64,000 bases of DNA, from the NCBI GenBank assembly GCA_037576195.1, contig CM075104.1:16508211-16572210 (forward strand). The letters are read 5' to 3'. This document shows positions 44,501 through 57,372 of the stretch, in pieces; positions within the stretch are counted from its first letter, which is position 1, and each line of letters opens with the position of its first letter. The notes beneath the pieces are model-generated. The model did not search any database, had not been told where the DNA came from, and worked only from the letters and a program-made list of their open reading frames with translations. The position numbers and the translations under genes are program-made. This stretch comes from Phytoseiulus persimilis (taxonomy: Eukaryota > Arthropoda > Arachnida > Mesostigmata > Phytoseiidae).

Positions 44501-45960
44501 CCCGACTAGTTCGTTTCGTTGGTCGGTTGTTTTCTTGCTTGTCCAGCGCTTCGATGGAGTTGGCTTCTTCGAGCCCGCGCCGACCGACTGACCGGCCGAC
44601 TCATTACAGCGTTCGGCGGAAGCGCAACTCGTGAGTACAGCCTCATGGACTCCGAGCGAGTCTCAGGACTCGGTGAGTCCGTTGTACATTAGACTGCAAT
44701 CTGTTTAGCGGAGTCGCCACCATCTTGTTTGGCAGTGACCGGTCGTAAAAGCTCAACTTCGTCATGATGGGTTGGAATCGGGCGTCTCACGTTTCCGTAT
44801 TTACATAAGGGAGCCTACGAGCGAGAATGTCGTCCCGATAGCTGAACATTGTTGGGCATATTCGCAGCTCTGCGGTCGCGAGTCGAAGCTCCCACGACCG
44901 ACTGAGATGTTTCGCTCGGAAAATCGTTGAGCCGGCGTGCGGGAGAGCCGCAGAGAGGAAGAAAGAACGAAAAGCAGAACTTGCACCAAGTTGTAAACAC
45001 GAAGCCTGACGGGCTGAATAGAGTTCGTTCCACGAAGCTGTTTGAGTGCCACAACCGCGATCAATGATCGAATCTCGTTCGGCGCTCTATCGGGTTTCGC
45101 TTTTGATTGTCCCTCCTCCTCCGCAGCCGCTTCCACATCTTTTTCTGCCGGCTCCCATTTCGATTCTCCCGTTTATTGCACGATCGGCGTGCAGCTTCCG
45201 ATTCCAGCCGGAAACATTTATGGCTCGAGCCGATGACGATTTTCACCTTGCGTCGTCGTGCGGCGATTTGCTTCACAGCGCGGTCGAGAATCAGTCTGTC
45301 TGTCTGCCAGACTTGATCTGATCTGTTGGTCGGACGGATCGTTCGTTTGTCTGACTGACCGTCGACAGCAATAAAAGCGAGCCCCGCTGTCCGTACCCGA
45401 ACACCCTTACACAAACATGAAAAAGAGCGTTGCGATCGAACGAAGATCCAAACTTTCTGCGGCTCGCGGTTCGAATCGCTTGCGGCGCTTTCCCGGGTTA
45501 CCCGACTGAGCCCCGGGCGTTTTGTCGAAACCTGGGCGTCGTCAAGGCGTCGTCCTTCCGAAGAGAAAGAAACCAGCAGCGAAGACAGCGGCCGCGGCGG
45601 CAGCGCAGGAAAGGAACACGCTGGAGAAGATCTCACCCCGCAAATGAACATGGCAGTCTATCGCGAAACATTTTTCGCCGACTAAAGCAACACGTCCCGG
45701 AGGGCTCCTCTTGGTGAACTACTGAAAATTACAAGGGTGCTTGAAGCTCTGTATCAACATCGAGAGACCATCATTACATAAAGAGGGCACAGGAAGACTT
45801 GAACGCTCCCGTTGGGATCTTATCGGATATCGAAATCGGCTCTGGTATCGGTCGCGACCATTATGTGCGAGCGAACGGGACGCGATGTAGACCGACGCGA
45901 TTCATATCGCAATTCATCTTGTGACGAAAGTTAATCAGACGAAGCCGAAGAACAACAGCG
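41584..45960. other. No gene recognised; CpG-rich with cryptic repeats
   Basis: Many overlapping frames on both strands reflect high GC, not genes. Short direct repeats of TGGC/GGTT and CAGT units occur at 43100-43140, 44210-44280 and 44470-44510, and a GA run at 42717-42731. I see no transposon ends. Confidence 0.45.
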
Positions 45961-45985
45961 GCACATTCGGGCTCGGAGGCTCGCA

Positions 45986-46008
45986 GGCCGGCCGGCCGGC
46001 CGGCCGGC
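45986..46008. repeat. GGCC microsatellite
   Basis: Five and a half GGCC units, fully palindromic. Confidence 0.9.
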
Positions 46009-49000
46009 TGGCGGCCTCGCAGACGGTCCCTGATGGAAACCTAATGCCCACAAAGCTTTCTATCATCCGGAGATTTACCACACGACATGGGAACGCTGCC
46101 GGAAATGTTCAAAACCCCTCTGAAGATGTTTTCTTGAGCGAAGAATTTCTTTGTACACCAAAACCATTTAGCTTCCTCCGCGGTTCTGTTCGGCGTCGAG
46201 GCCATTCAGACGCTGTTCCGACAGCGGCTGTGCATTCAGAGACATTATTTTTGATGAGAATACTATTCCATCAAGTCGTCTGCAGTCTACACAAGCAGAC
46301 AAAGCGCTGACAAACTCTAATTCGTTTTATGGTCGTCGTTATGTGCAGAACTGTTCCCGCTCGGTGACTCTCTCGTTTTTCTCTGAGAATACTCGACGAT
46401 ATTATCGACGTTTTGTAATCTGAGCTCGCGTCCAGACGCTTTGGAAAAACCCTTCGCCGAGGAGCGTCGGCCGCTTGAATCGCGGTGAGAAGGGCACAGG
46501 GGAGGAGAGTGCCAGCCACTATGAGCGAACGTTGTTTGCTCTGGCCGGTATTGAAAACACTTCAGAAATCGAGTCAAAAAGTATTGGCATACCAACACCA
46601 AAGGGGCAAGCATCTGACGACGGCTGGGACGCGAAAGCGTGACGAATGCCACACCAGCCGAAACGTAAACCGTCGGATAGAACGACTGGGGCTTAGCATT
46701 GGCAGCGTCATCTTCTCCAAATCTGTTGACGCAACTTGACTCCGCCGGGTGCATTCCAAACCGACTTGACAACCGATGCCGAGGCAGCCACCCCGTCAGG
46801 CAAGCGAGCGCTGCGCCCTTGCGGTGACATCGTGTGCCTAATCAAATTTTGACTTTCGCAAGTGAATTTGATGAGTTCCGCCCTGGATCTACTCGGGGAT
46901 ATTTCTGGCCGCACTCGTGTGCCGCCAATCATCTCCTGAATCTTGGGCCGAATTTCCAGTCAGCTGCTCCAGGCGTGTCGGGTGGGCTCAAGGAAGATAC
47001 AAGGCGGCCGGCTCGGCGAAGCTTCAGTCCAGATCTGTGAACATCGCCAATGATCTCTCTGAAAAGTCGTTCGGACAGCTTTGGCTATCTTGGGCACGAG
47101 GACAGCGTCATTCGTTTCTGGGAGAACACGAACTCGTCGAGCACGTTCCAACCGTTGTCCGTGCTGATAACTGGACGAACCCGATAAGGAGTAGGTACCA
47201 GCCCCAGGATCGGCTTCGAGAGTTTGCGAATTATTGACTCGGATCATCACAGCTCGCACTTGTTATTCGTATTGAGTGTGCGGGAAGATGTTCGGGATAT
47301 GAATGTGGCGCGAAACATGCAAGCCAGGTGCGGAAGCCGAGCGGCGGCACCTGCGCTGCGAAACCGAGCAGAACATCTGGCCCGTATCGCGCGATCAGAA
47401 TCGGCACATTAGGCTTAGTCACGTGGTGCCCAGAGGAACAGTTATAACCCAAGTGGCCATCTCACCGGAGTTGGCTGGTTGTTCAGCAGAGCAGGGCGTT
47501 GATAGGCTCGATTCAATGTTGCCCTCCAGATTGCTTACAGCAGCATTCTGGCCATAGCTTTACAGTGTGTTTGATGTAGTGCCCTGTTACTTCCTGTTCG
47601 GCAGCGTCTCCATGCGGGCCCGAATCTGAGGAGAGGAACTAATCCGAGTGGTGATCCTACACCAGAAAACTTCGCAATCCGGTCACGGCGACAAATCGAA
47701 CACGGAAAACATGGTCGAGTTTGCCGTGGAGAACGTTCCCGTTGTCAAGGAACATGTCGTGTTACCTCCCTTCATGAAGTATTCGGCTAATCGATTGTCG
47801 TGAAGTTGCGCCAGTTCCTATCACACATCTGTAGGACGCTGGGCCCCTGCTCGACGCACTCCGGGCGCTCTTCAAGGCTGCGTGCCCTCTCCCCTTCAAA
47901 GTGAGAAATCGCTCCGACTCAATCAAGCTGAGTAGCCGACAGTTGCCGTAGTCGTATCACCTGGCCGCGCCGGCCAGGCCGTTCGAATAGTTGAAAAACC
48001 TGGAAGACATTGAAGCTGACGAGTGGGGCGAGGATGAGCTGAGTATCGCATCTAGATGCGCGCTTGTTATAGATTCGGAAGCCAGCCCATGTCTGAAAGG
48101 GACGCAACTCGAGCCGAGCCAACCTACATAGTTTGCACCGAGGACAGCGGGAACATTCGAGACCGTTTCGTCGGTGCTGCCCAGCTATCGACAATGCACT
48201 CCAATAGGGGCTTTTGTTCGCAGATTTCCAGGTGTGTGGGAGCGAATAAGAGTGAACGAACCGAAAGGACACAGGCAGAAGGATTCCTTCGCATTCGCTA
48301 AACGCACGGCCAGGTCTTGCTTGGTCATGCACAGCGGGGACACAGCTGCATTCTAATTCCTCCTTCCCAACGCGGGCTCCATACAGGGGCCCTGCTCACT
48401 ATTCGGCAGGCTGGTTTGCTCAAACACGAATCGGCTGCAACGGCCTAGTAAACTTCGCTCGAATCAGCGAGCGTCTCTTGATCGTAAAAAGCTTTTCACG
48501 GATCGGGACACCGCACGAGATGCTCTGAGAGCGTGCGAGAGAACAAATCTAGAGCGGAACCGTTGTCGGTGTTTTGACAACTCGCGGTTAGAGCAAGATT
48601 GAAAGCAGCGTGGCGTCGTCGTGAAACTTTAACGAGTTTGGAAAACTGTGACGTGCTGTCTTTTTTTGAAAAACGGACAGACAGACAGACAGACGAATAT
48701 GGGTGACTCAGTCAGTGGTGTTTTCTTTATCGTCGTCATCATTGTCGGGGATAAACCTCTTAGATCTATGCGCATGCTGTCGGCGAACTCAGCGCTGTCC
48801 GTGTGGTTTGTGAAATATTAGCGAGGGTCAGCGTGGTGGAAAGCAGCCATACTCGCTGGCCGAAAAAGTGCGGCGTTGGAAGCATCGCGGTGGGCGAGTC
48901 ATTCTGTCGGTCAGTTCATTGCGAAACTTCCCGATCCAAGGGGAAATAAATAAGAAACGGGAGAGCCGCTTAGACTGGATGAGACACCATGCAACTGTTT

Positions 49001-50150
49001 CTTCCGAGAGTTCCTTTGAGTTCTCTCATCCGAAGACGCGGCCATGTTGAGCGCTCCGACAGCGCTGTGAAACAAAAGAGTTTCCTTTCGAGTCCGGAGC
49101 GAGATGGCCTGCGCGGAATCATCGATCACTGAACACGTCGACGGACTTCATCGGTGATTTGCTGGTTGGATGACGCGCCGGTTACTCAGCGGAGCGGGGA
49201 GGAAAAATGAGATCCAACGGCGGGAGTCACGGAATGTCGTACGATCCATTCATAACTCTATTTTTCTACGCTCGAGGTCCTCGGTTCCCTGCGGAAGCTT
49301 TTCCACCGTCTCCGGGCGCACAGAAGAGTCGAATGAGGTCCTCCGAGTCTTCATTGCCAGATTGGTCGATTCCGCGGGAGTCCCGTGGGATCCTCAGGGA
49401 AGATATTCTGTCCTCGAAGACATCGGAAACGTTCGTTTCGCTGATCCCGATCGAGATCGACACTTCTCAGGAAACGTCTTAACGTACACTCGTTTCTCTC
49501 GTTCATCAAGGCCGGATCGAAGTGGAAAGGGATGGTTCTGAACGACATCTCGCCGTCTGACTGCCAGAGTTGACAAGGCTCGAGAGCTTGACGAGCGAGG
49601 TTTCTCGGTTTGTAGAACACCTGAACCAGCACCTAGAAATGGATCACGCGCGGCGGGACAGGGAGCACGAGTCAAATATACTTCGATCGAGGGGGCTCTC
49701 CTCAGACTTGGAGGTGAGCTTGAACGTATTTCGCGGAAATCTCGGCTCGCCCTCGTTCCCTCAGTGTTGGACGCCATCAGGTTCTCAACGGCGGGCGTGA
49801 ACGGCTGTCTGATATGTTATTCATGAAGCCGGATGCCGTCGACTTCAGAATACTCAAGCCGAGCTCTGGAAGGAGAGCGAACAGCTGCTGGACGTGGCCG
49901 TAGATCGCCATCAGCGGATCGGTGAATTCCCCTGCGTTAGTTTCCGCTGTTGTTTTCGCCAGCATCGCCGCTCGCTGCTGATGCGTCGCTTTTGAAGAGC
50001 TCGGATAGAAGGGCTGTTGGCCCGGGCTGGCTGGGAGAGATGGGAGCGCAAAGAGCGATGAAGAAACTGCTCGTGATACTCGACAGGAATAACGTGCTCC
50101 GCATCTTCGGCCTGCATTTCTCAGAGTTGGGGGCGTGAATTCGAACGTGC
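46009..50150. other. No gene recognised
   Basis: GC-rich, with a CAGA run at 48675-48693. One plus-strand stretch at about 49570-49710 reads TRLESLTSEVSRFVEHLNQH, coiled-coil-like, before a GTGAGC donor. A minus-strand stretch at about 49960-49800 reads ETNAGEFTDPLMAIYGHVQQ. Either could be an exon; neither has a family I know. Confidence 0.35.
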
Positions 50151-53100
50151 TGATTGAATTCTCAAGACGCTTCTAACGACTCACTCTAACGTGGCTTTCC
50201 GGCACTCACCTCACCAGCTCACTTCTCGCAAACCGTTTCACTATTCCGAGCTCCGGGCGATGGTTATTCCCTCGTTTCGAAGCTCCACAAAGCGCGACGA
50301 ACCCGGTGAGCTCAGTCAGATTCTGAATCGCCCGCATGAATTATTGATCACGTCTTGAAAAATTGAGCGATCTTCATCATTTCCGAGCCGGGAAGAAGTT
50401 TGCGGCCACCGCAGCAGCTCAACGCAGGAGTTGGTTCAGACTCGACTCTTGATTAGAGGCTTCAGAGTGCTGATTTTCTTAACAGGAACTCGACGAGCCT
50501 CGGGGCGGAAGTCGACGGATCAGAACGTCTCGAACCGAATACTCGAGCGCACGCAGCGCAATAGACGTGCACGCGATCCGGAGAAGTGGCAGGAAGAAGG
50601 ATGAGGAGAAGGATTCGCAGGACGAGCCCCAGCTCGCTCGAATCACTTCCGCAGTGTATTTGTTGGAGTCGCGATGACCCGGCTAGCTCGACGCTGTTGT
50701 CGAGTTGTTGAGCACGAAGTCATTTAGAGCCCACGACCAACCGGGGGGAAGCGACGCCGAATGCCCTCAGTTGATGTGACCTTTGTCATTATTCACTCAA
50801 TGAGCTCGGTTCTGTAGGGCCCTCTCGTTAAACAGTGGGAATTCCCCCCCGTGGGAGTTGGTACTGGAAACCGACGAGAACTACTCTTACGATGATCCAA
50901 TTGAATCGAGGTTTCCTCCCCGCGCTGGAGGCATTCGGAAAAAAACTTCCCTCACCCGCCCGCGATTGAGAGGCGAATCGGAATTCCTATCGAAAAGTCA
51001 ACGCCGGAATTTCGATCGGCTCCCTCGTGTCTCACCGAGGTGAAGGCTACAAAAAGAGAAAATTATCCGGAGACCCCACGGCGTCTCAGCCCGCCGGAGA
51101 ACCCCTCATCAAGTTCAGCGTTGACGAAGTTGTTCAGTCCAGCCGGCTCGCACCTTCCTTCCGTCCGCCCATTCATACGGCCATCGATCGAAGCGGGCGA
51201 GCGGCGATCGAAAACCTTCACCGGAGCCGGCCGCGGCATGAGCAGCGCCGCTTCGTGACCTTCGGAAGTTCCAGCGTCAATCAAAGACCCGTTCGACTCT
51301 GACGCCGGTCAGTTCGTCCGGATGGAAACGGAAAGCTTTGACCACCGATTTCGCGCGATGACTTTCTCATAAAATGAATCGAAAGAGGAAGAAGTTGCGG
51401 ACCGATGACCTCGCTGCCGAATGAATCCTCCAGGATTTCTGCGCGCACATGAAAGCATCCCGCTCGCCGCCCCTCAGCAATGAATATTGGGTTCAGACAG
51501 AGTCCTAATAATGTCAGAACCAGAATGCGTGATCTACTCAATCTTGAACTCGGCACGCATGGGAACCGAGGGGGGTCGTGGGAAGAATTGTCAGAAGCCC
51601 GAGAGTCCAAGGAAGGTTGAGAACTAGGCTCGGAACTGAGTGGGTTCGCCCTACATCCGGGTCGAGACCGCTATTTCGCAATTGTGGGAGGAGAGCGGCG
51701 CTGTGGGTTCGACTCCCCTCGGGTCGAGGCCATCGGGCTGTGTGAATTGAGAACGTCATATTATTATCACCCTTCCATCCCGAACATCTGAGAAAGCGCC
51801 CGACAGGGAGTGAAAGAGAACTGGAACCATGTAATGAACATTTATTTCTGGAGCTATGTCAGCGACAGCAACAAGCGCGGTGAAAAGCCCCGTCAAGGCT
51901 GCGGTCAGATGAATAAGATGGTACCTCTGAATTTCCGGAGCTTTCGTCGTCTTTCACGGGAATAGCCTGCTCGTTAGGATGTCGATTCGTGAATTTAATA
52001 CTCGAGGCTCTGTCCCAGCGCGAAGAGGATGAACTCAGGTCCGAGCCTCGAGTCGCAGCCGTTCGACAAGCAGCCGGAAAAATCGCTTGTTTTCATGTGA
52101 AAACCCTCTTCTATGAACAATGTGGAACGCTAGAGCACAAAACCTCGTGCACCCTCATTTTTTCAAATCGGATCCTTTACGGAACGAGTCAAGGTAGACA
52201 GCGGGCGAAAACGCCCCGCGTACCGAATCGTCCCATCCCATCTTTCCCCCAGAATCAGAGCCTCGCGGACCCACTCCGCGTCGAGATGAAAAAATTGCTG
52301 GTTGATTGATGTTTGCCAGGAATTGGGCTCTGGGCTAGCGCCGGCAGCTCTGGAACGCATCCCGGAGTTCACGTTCCCCACTCTCGACCACCAGTATGTC
52401 TTCATGTGTCGATCCTGCTAGTTCGAGAACTCGCAAATTTTTGAATGTGGCCGATGGTTATTCCGTCCAGCCGGTCCAGTCGCAGATTTTGGCCGCGAGT
52501 ATAAGTTGTGAAAAACATAAACAGCCACTCGAGCCCAGCGGTCTTGTCACAAACAGAAAACAAAAACTATTGTTGTTTGGCACGCACCGGCCGAAGAACC
52601 CAAGGTCACCTCCGAGCTCAACGGTCTCATTCGTGGTCGAAGTTTTCCGCCTGCATATAATACGATCGGCCGCTTTGGAAAAATCCTTCAACTGCACGAC
52701 AACGGGGAACCAATCGCCGTTGTTTTCAGGAGTGGCGAGTCCCAGGATGACTTTGCTCATTGTTCTGGGCAAGCGACGACGGCCTCGTTCAAATGACGAC
52801 CGCAGCCGGAGATAACCACGGTCAGGCTCGCTGGGTTTCAGGGATGGAGCGAGATTATTTGGGATGCACTGATCCAAAATGTCCCCTTTCCTCGAAGACA
52901 TCGATCAGTTCAAGCCGCTGCCTCCGACTTCGTGCTTGAGCTCATGCGAGACGGAGATTTTTCCGGGGGGACGGTTGTGTAGAGAACAGGGATATCTATC
53001 GTTCCGACAGAATCATTTACCCGTTTTCTCGAGAACGCAAGAAGTTGAATCGCGGTGTATTGGGTCTGGGCTGTCCGATTGAAGATGAAAGTCGAGTCCT

Positions 53101-56100
53101 CGCGTGAATTCTTATTCGTGCAGGACAGCGAAGCGCCTGAGCTCCAAGAAATGCGACACTTCCAAAAGCGGGCGTTTTCTAAATTCTGAATCGCGATTCC
53201 GTCGTTGAAGGAATTTTGAAGAGCCGTTGACAGCGCGCTGTTGACAAGACCGCTTTGCAATGAGCGGATGGCGAACGACACAGCGCGCCCCATTGAAATC
53301 ACAGTATTTTGTTCACGTAATCGTTACACGTGAGGGTGGGCGTACATCGAGACGTTGGCGTCGCGCTTATGTTCTGCATCAAATCTGTTTGCTCGCCCTT
53401 CCCAAAAGTGAGATGCTGTCGATCATCTGAGCCAAAAAACATCGGCCAAGGGGCCTCGACAACTTCAAGTGACTCGCCGGCTCACTTCTGCATTTCTCTG
53501 TGAGCACTGAGAGCGTGACAAGCGTTTTTTATTTATTTATTCGGAGGTCGGCCTCCTGGGATGGAACTCGGCATTCAGCGTTTAGGAGCTTCCGACGTCA
53601 GGACTCCCAAGGTGCTCCGAACGTGAACGGGTGCTCCCTCGTATCCAGCCGCTACGCGGGACAAGTCGGGCATGTCGAGGGTTTGCGAGCCGAGAGGGCA
53701 CCGCGGAAGTATCAACACGAACGGAATCGGTGAAACTCGGGAGATTCAACGGATGCAAGAGAGAAGCGAGTCGAGGTGTCCGGGATAGAGACGTGAAGCG
53801 GAACGAGCGGCGCAAACCGAACGAAGAGGAGCAGTTGCCCTAAATGGAATGGCGCTGACTCAATTCCTAAGCAACACACTGAGTGGGTGAGCGACGCCGA
53901 AAATCAAATCTGTCAATTGCTTCCCTCGTGCTGTACGAGTCAACTTCTGTCCTCCTCGCCCTGCTCCTCCACCGGCACACGACGGATTCTGTTCGTTCCG
54001 TTGGACGCACGCTTATTTTGTGGCTCTCGCTCGACTCTGGTGAGGCCCGACGCAGACAGGCTGGAAGGCTCGGCCTGACCAGCCGATCATGATCTACGCC
54101 AGCGGCGGACGAGGAGGTGCACAACGAGAGCCTGGCCAGTGCCGACAGGTCTACATTTGGATCTTGGTTCTTTTCCATGCACGAAACGAGGCTGCGACCG
54201 CTTCCCGGAATCCCCTCCTAAATCGGGAATCTGGCGCGGGCGGCCGAGAAACGCCGCCTCCAGAATTTCGGGAAAACACTCGAACGAAGAGGGAAGGAAG
54301 CGAGAACGTAATTCTTCGCCGGGAATGATTCCACGGCCAGCGGAATCGAGTCGGAAAAAAAATAGAGAGGATCTCAACTCGAGCAGGAGAAAGGCGGAGG
54401 CTGGGTCGGGTCTCGGAGGGACGGGAGGCTTGAACTCTGGAAATTCGGGTCGTCACCTTGCAGCTCCCCGAGTTGGAACACCCAGACCATGCTGCGAGCA
54501 AATATGCCCACAAACAACCCAATGGGAGCGTCTGAATGCGAGCTGATAGCCGGGATCGGGGAGAGCGTGGAAATATTTCTGCTCAGAAGCGAATCCAAAA
54601 CCCCGGATTTAGAGGCGCTGCTGTGTTGAATGCCGATAGGCCGACCGGCGGGCTGGCGAGCTTCTTCGTCTTCAAGGGGACGCCTCAGAAAAGCGAAATA
54701 GGATTGTAGGCTTTGGAGCCAGTTTGGAGATTGCTTCTCTCAAGTTGATATCAAGTCTGAATTTTCATTGCGTCCGGGGTTTGCTCGGCTCCCAGGCTTT
54801 TGTTGCTACTTCAAGGAACCATTGATTCCAATGACAGGCTAGAACTCCGGCGAACGTTGGCGTTCTTTTGTTCGACGGAGATTGTTCGCGAACCTCGCCA
54901 GCGCACCGAGGCAACGCTCGAGTTCTTGTCCGGCACATAGTGCTCCCCCGATGATTTTTATGTCTCGAAGTGTCGAGGGAGCGTAAAAAGGGCTCTGAGT
55001 CGATTTGCAGCTCTTTGAAACATCCTGGCGACGGAATCACGTCGAGTGTCACAAAACCGGGATGAGTCGCGGCTTGAACCCCGGACCGGTTTTCATGCTG
55101 TCGTCCTGGGGCAATTATCGTAGCGAGCTGCCTCGGCCTGCGTACACAAGTGCGGGACAGTTGATGTTGCTGAAATGGAGTCGTTCTCTCGGTGCAGACG
55201 AACTCACTCGGTTGCTGGTTCGAATCACGCGTGCACGAGAGGTTGTTTGACGTGCGCGGAATGACCAAGCGAGTGTTGGGAGAGGGACGCTCACATGCGT
55301 GATCTTCTTTCGCGGGTTCGCAAAATTCGATATTCCACCCGAGGCTCGGGAACTCGGACTCCAATCGGCGTGTGCGCCTCGCGATTCCAATTCGTCCGAC
55401 TACAACGCGAGTCACTGATTGATGCATCGTGCCGAGATGAAAACATAGTCTCCCCGTGCATTAGTTCGCGATTGAACGTCACCCGCGCACGACTCAGGAG
55501 CTTGCATGCGTTTGCGGTCTCTACTTTTCCGAGCCAACCCACCGAACATTTCGTTCGGTCGACCCGGAGTCCGTTGCAGGGTTCCGGTGCATTGGAGTAG
55601 AGCACGTGAACAAGAGAACCGCCTCACGACTACGCGTGGTCGGTCGATTCCCGGGTAGGTCCCGTTCGGCGCGACAATTGCGATTCGAGGTGGAGATCAG
55701 AAATGGTGCACAAAATCGCGGAGCCGAACTGGGATGGACTGTTGGCGACGGACTCCAAGCGAGCTCATGTCGAGCAACACCTGATTCTGGGGAAGAAGCG
55801 TTCGCCGACAAAGAACTCGGCCGTCCCTAATTTAGAATCCTTCCTCCCGACTGGCTGTTGGAGATCCAGGCTCGTTTCCCACAAGAGAAACACAACAGCT
55901 CCGGAGCAGGCAGCAGCCTGTCTCCGCGGAGGATATTTTCAATTCGGCTACGAACTGCAAGCGTTCCCATCGCCGAGCTAACCAACCGACCACGCGGTCA
56001 GCCGGGAAGCGCGAGCGCCCTCAAATACGGGTCGAGCCTGTCGGCCGGGTGGGGTAAGAAACGCAACGTAGTGCCAAAAGCCCGAAATCTGCCTAAGCCC

Positions 56101-57325
56101 GAAATCTCTTATTCGACGACTGAGAAGTGAGGTTTGGGGGACCGCTCGTCTGCCCGTCACGTTATGCCACACACTGCCTTCCATCATTCACTGTCTAAAG
56201 TCAACAAAACTTTTTGCTCCGGCTCTCAACTCCGCTGCCCCATCGCTTATTATCCCGAGTAGCTCGGATCATGGCCTAGCTATCCGGCTCTAGACTGGGC
56301 GTGAAATTCAGCCTTTCCATTTGCTTGTGCAGCTCGTCGAGCGGCTGGGAACAAACTTTCGAGGGTCTGGCTTGTTGAGCCAGTGGAGGAACGCTGCAAG
56401 ATGAGTCCCCATGCGCGCGGGGATGTGCGCCGCGAGCCGAGAAAGGAGGAGGGAATCCATGAGGCTCTGACCAGCAGCCAGCTGACCAACGCAAAAGATC
56501 CTAGTTCAAGCTTCCAGGATCCTGAATTGGACCTCAGCCCCGCTCCGACTCTTGGGTATTCTTATGAGAATCTCTCCCTGTCATATTCGGCTCTGGGGAA
56601 TTCCTTCTCATTGCTGCCGAACACGAAGCAAACTCGAGCTAGAACCCTTTTTCTATGGACTTTGAATTCCGGGGGGTTCTCGGATTGGATTTGCTTCCCT
56701 CGTCCGAGACTCGGCTGGTGTTCCGCTCGATCCCAGAACTGTCTCCGGCCCCAGACGCTGCTTTCACATAGAAACGTTTCTGCTTCGAGCGTTTTTTCCT
56801 GATTCGTTTTGGAATTGACGGACTCGGCCGGCTGGACCTGGGTCGTAAGCTCGGTCAGACCGAGAACTCCCGAACTAGAACAAGGCTGATACCTAAGGTC
56901 ATCGTGCTCAGACGCGTGCTGCATGCAAGCATGCTCGCTCGCGGCCATCGCCGCCTGTCCGATTCTCGAGATTGCATGCTCGCTTCGGTGGGCTATTAAT
57001 AATTCGCTCGTTGGATCTATTGACAAACCGGTGCAGCCGAACTGAGGAGGAAAGCTCCGTAGCGGGTCTTCGGGCATCGGCCGGCTCTTCGCAAGTGGCG
57101 GGGCTCACACGGTTTGCCCAGCTTGTACAAGGCGAGAACTTCGGTCAGATCCGCGAGCACGCTTCAATTATTTCGGTTGATTTCAGCGCCTCCTGGTTTG
57201 ATTAAAAGTTCCAGACGTACTCATTAGTTTCTGAGCAATTCGACTCGACTTCGCGAATCCATACAAGCTCGGGCGCACGAATCGAAACACGATGCGCCCA
57301 AGAACCACTGATGGAGGAGCTTGCC
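50151..57325. other. No gene recognised
   Basis: GC-rich sequence with dense open frames on all strands and no consistent splice chain. A T-arm-like word (GGGTTCGACTCCC) at 51704-51716 has no tRNA around it. TTTATTTATT occurs near 53527. Confidence 0.4.
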
Positions 57326-57372
57326 CCTCTCTCTCTCTCACTCTCTCTGTCACTCCCTCTCTCTCACTCTTT
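57326..57372. repeat. CT-rich microsatellite
   Basis: Mostly CTCTCT with interspersed CACT and GTCACT. On the minus strand this is GAGAG, the type of site bound by GAGA-factor-like proteins, but no function is shown here. Confidence 0.85.

Noticed and set aside
45061-45651. 196-codon minus-strand frame as a gene
   Set aside because: Arg/Ser-rich composition typical of random GC-rich DNA, with no domain and no splice sites of note.
51640-51730. tRNA gene suggested by GGGTTCGACTCCC
   Set aside because: The T stem does not pair outside three bases and no matching acceptor 5' strand exists upstream.
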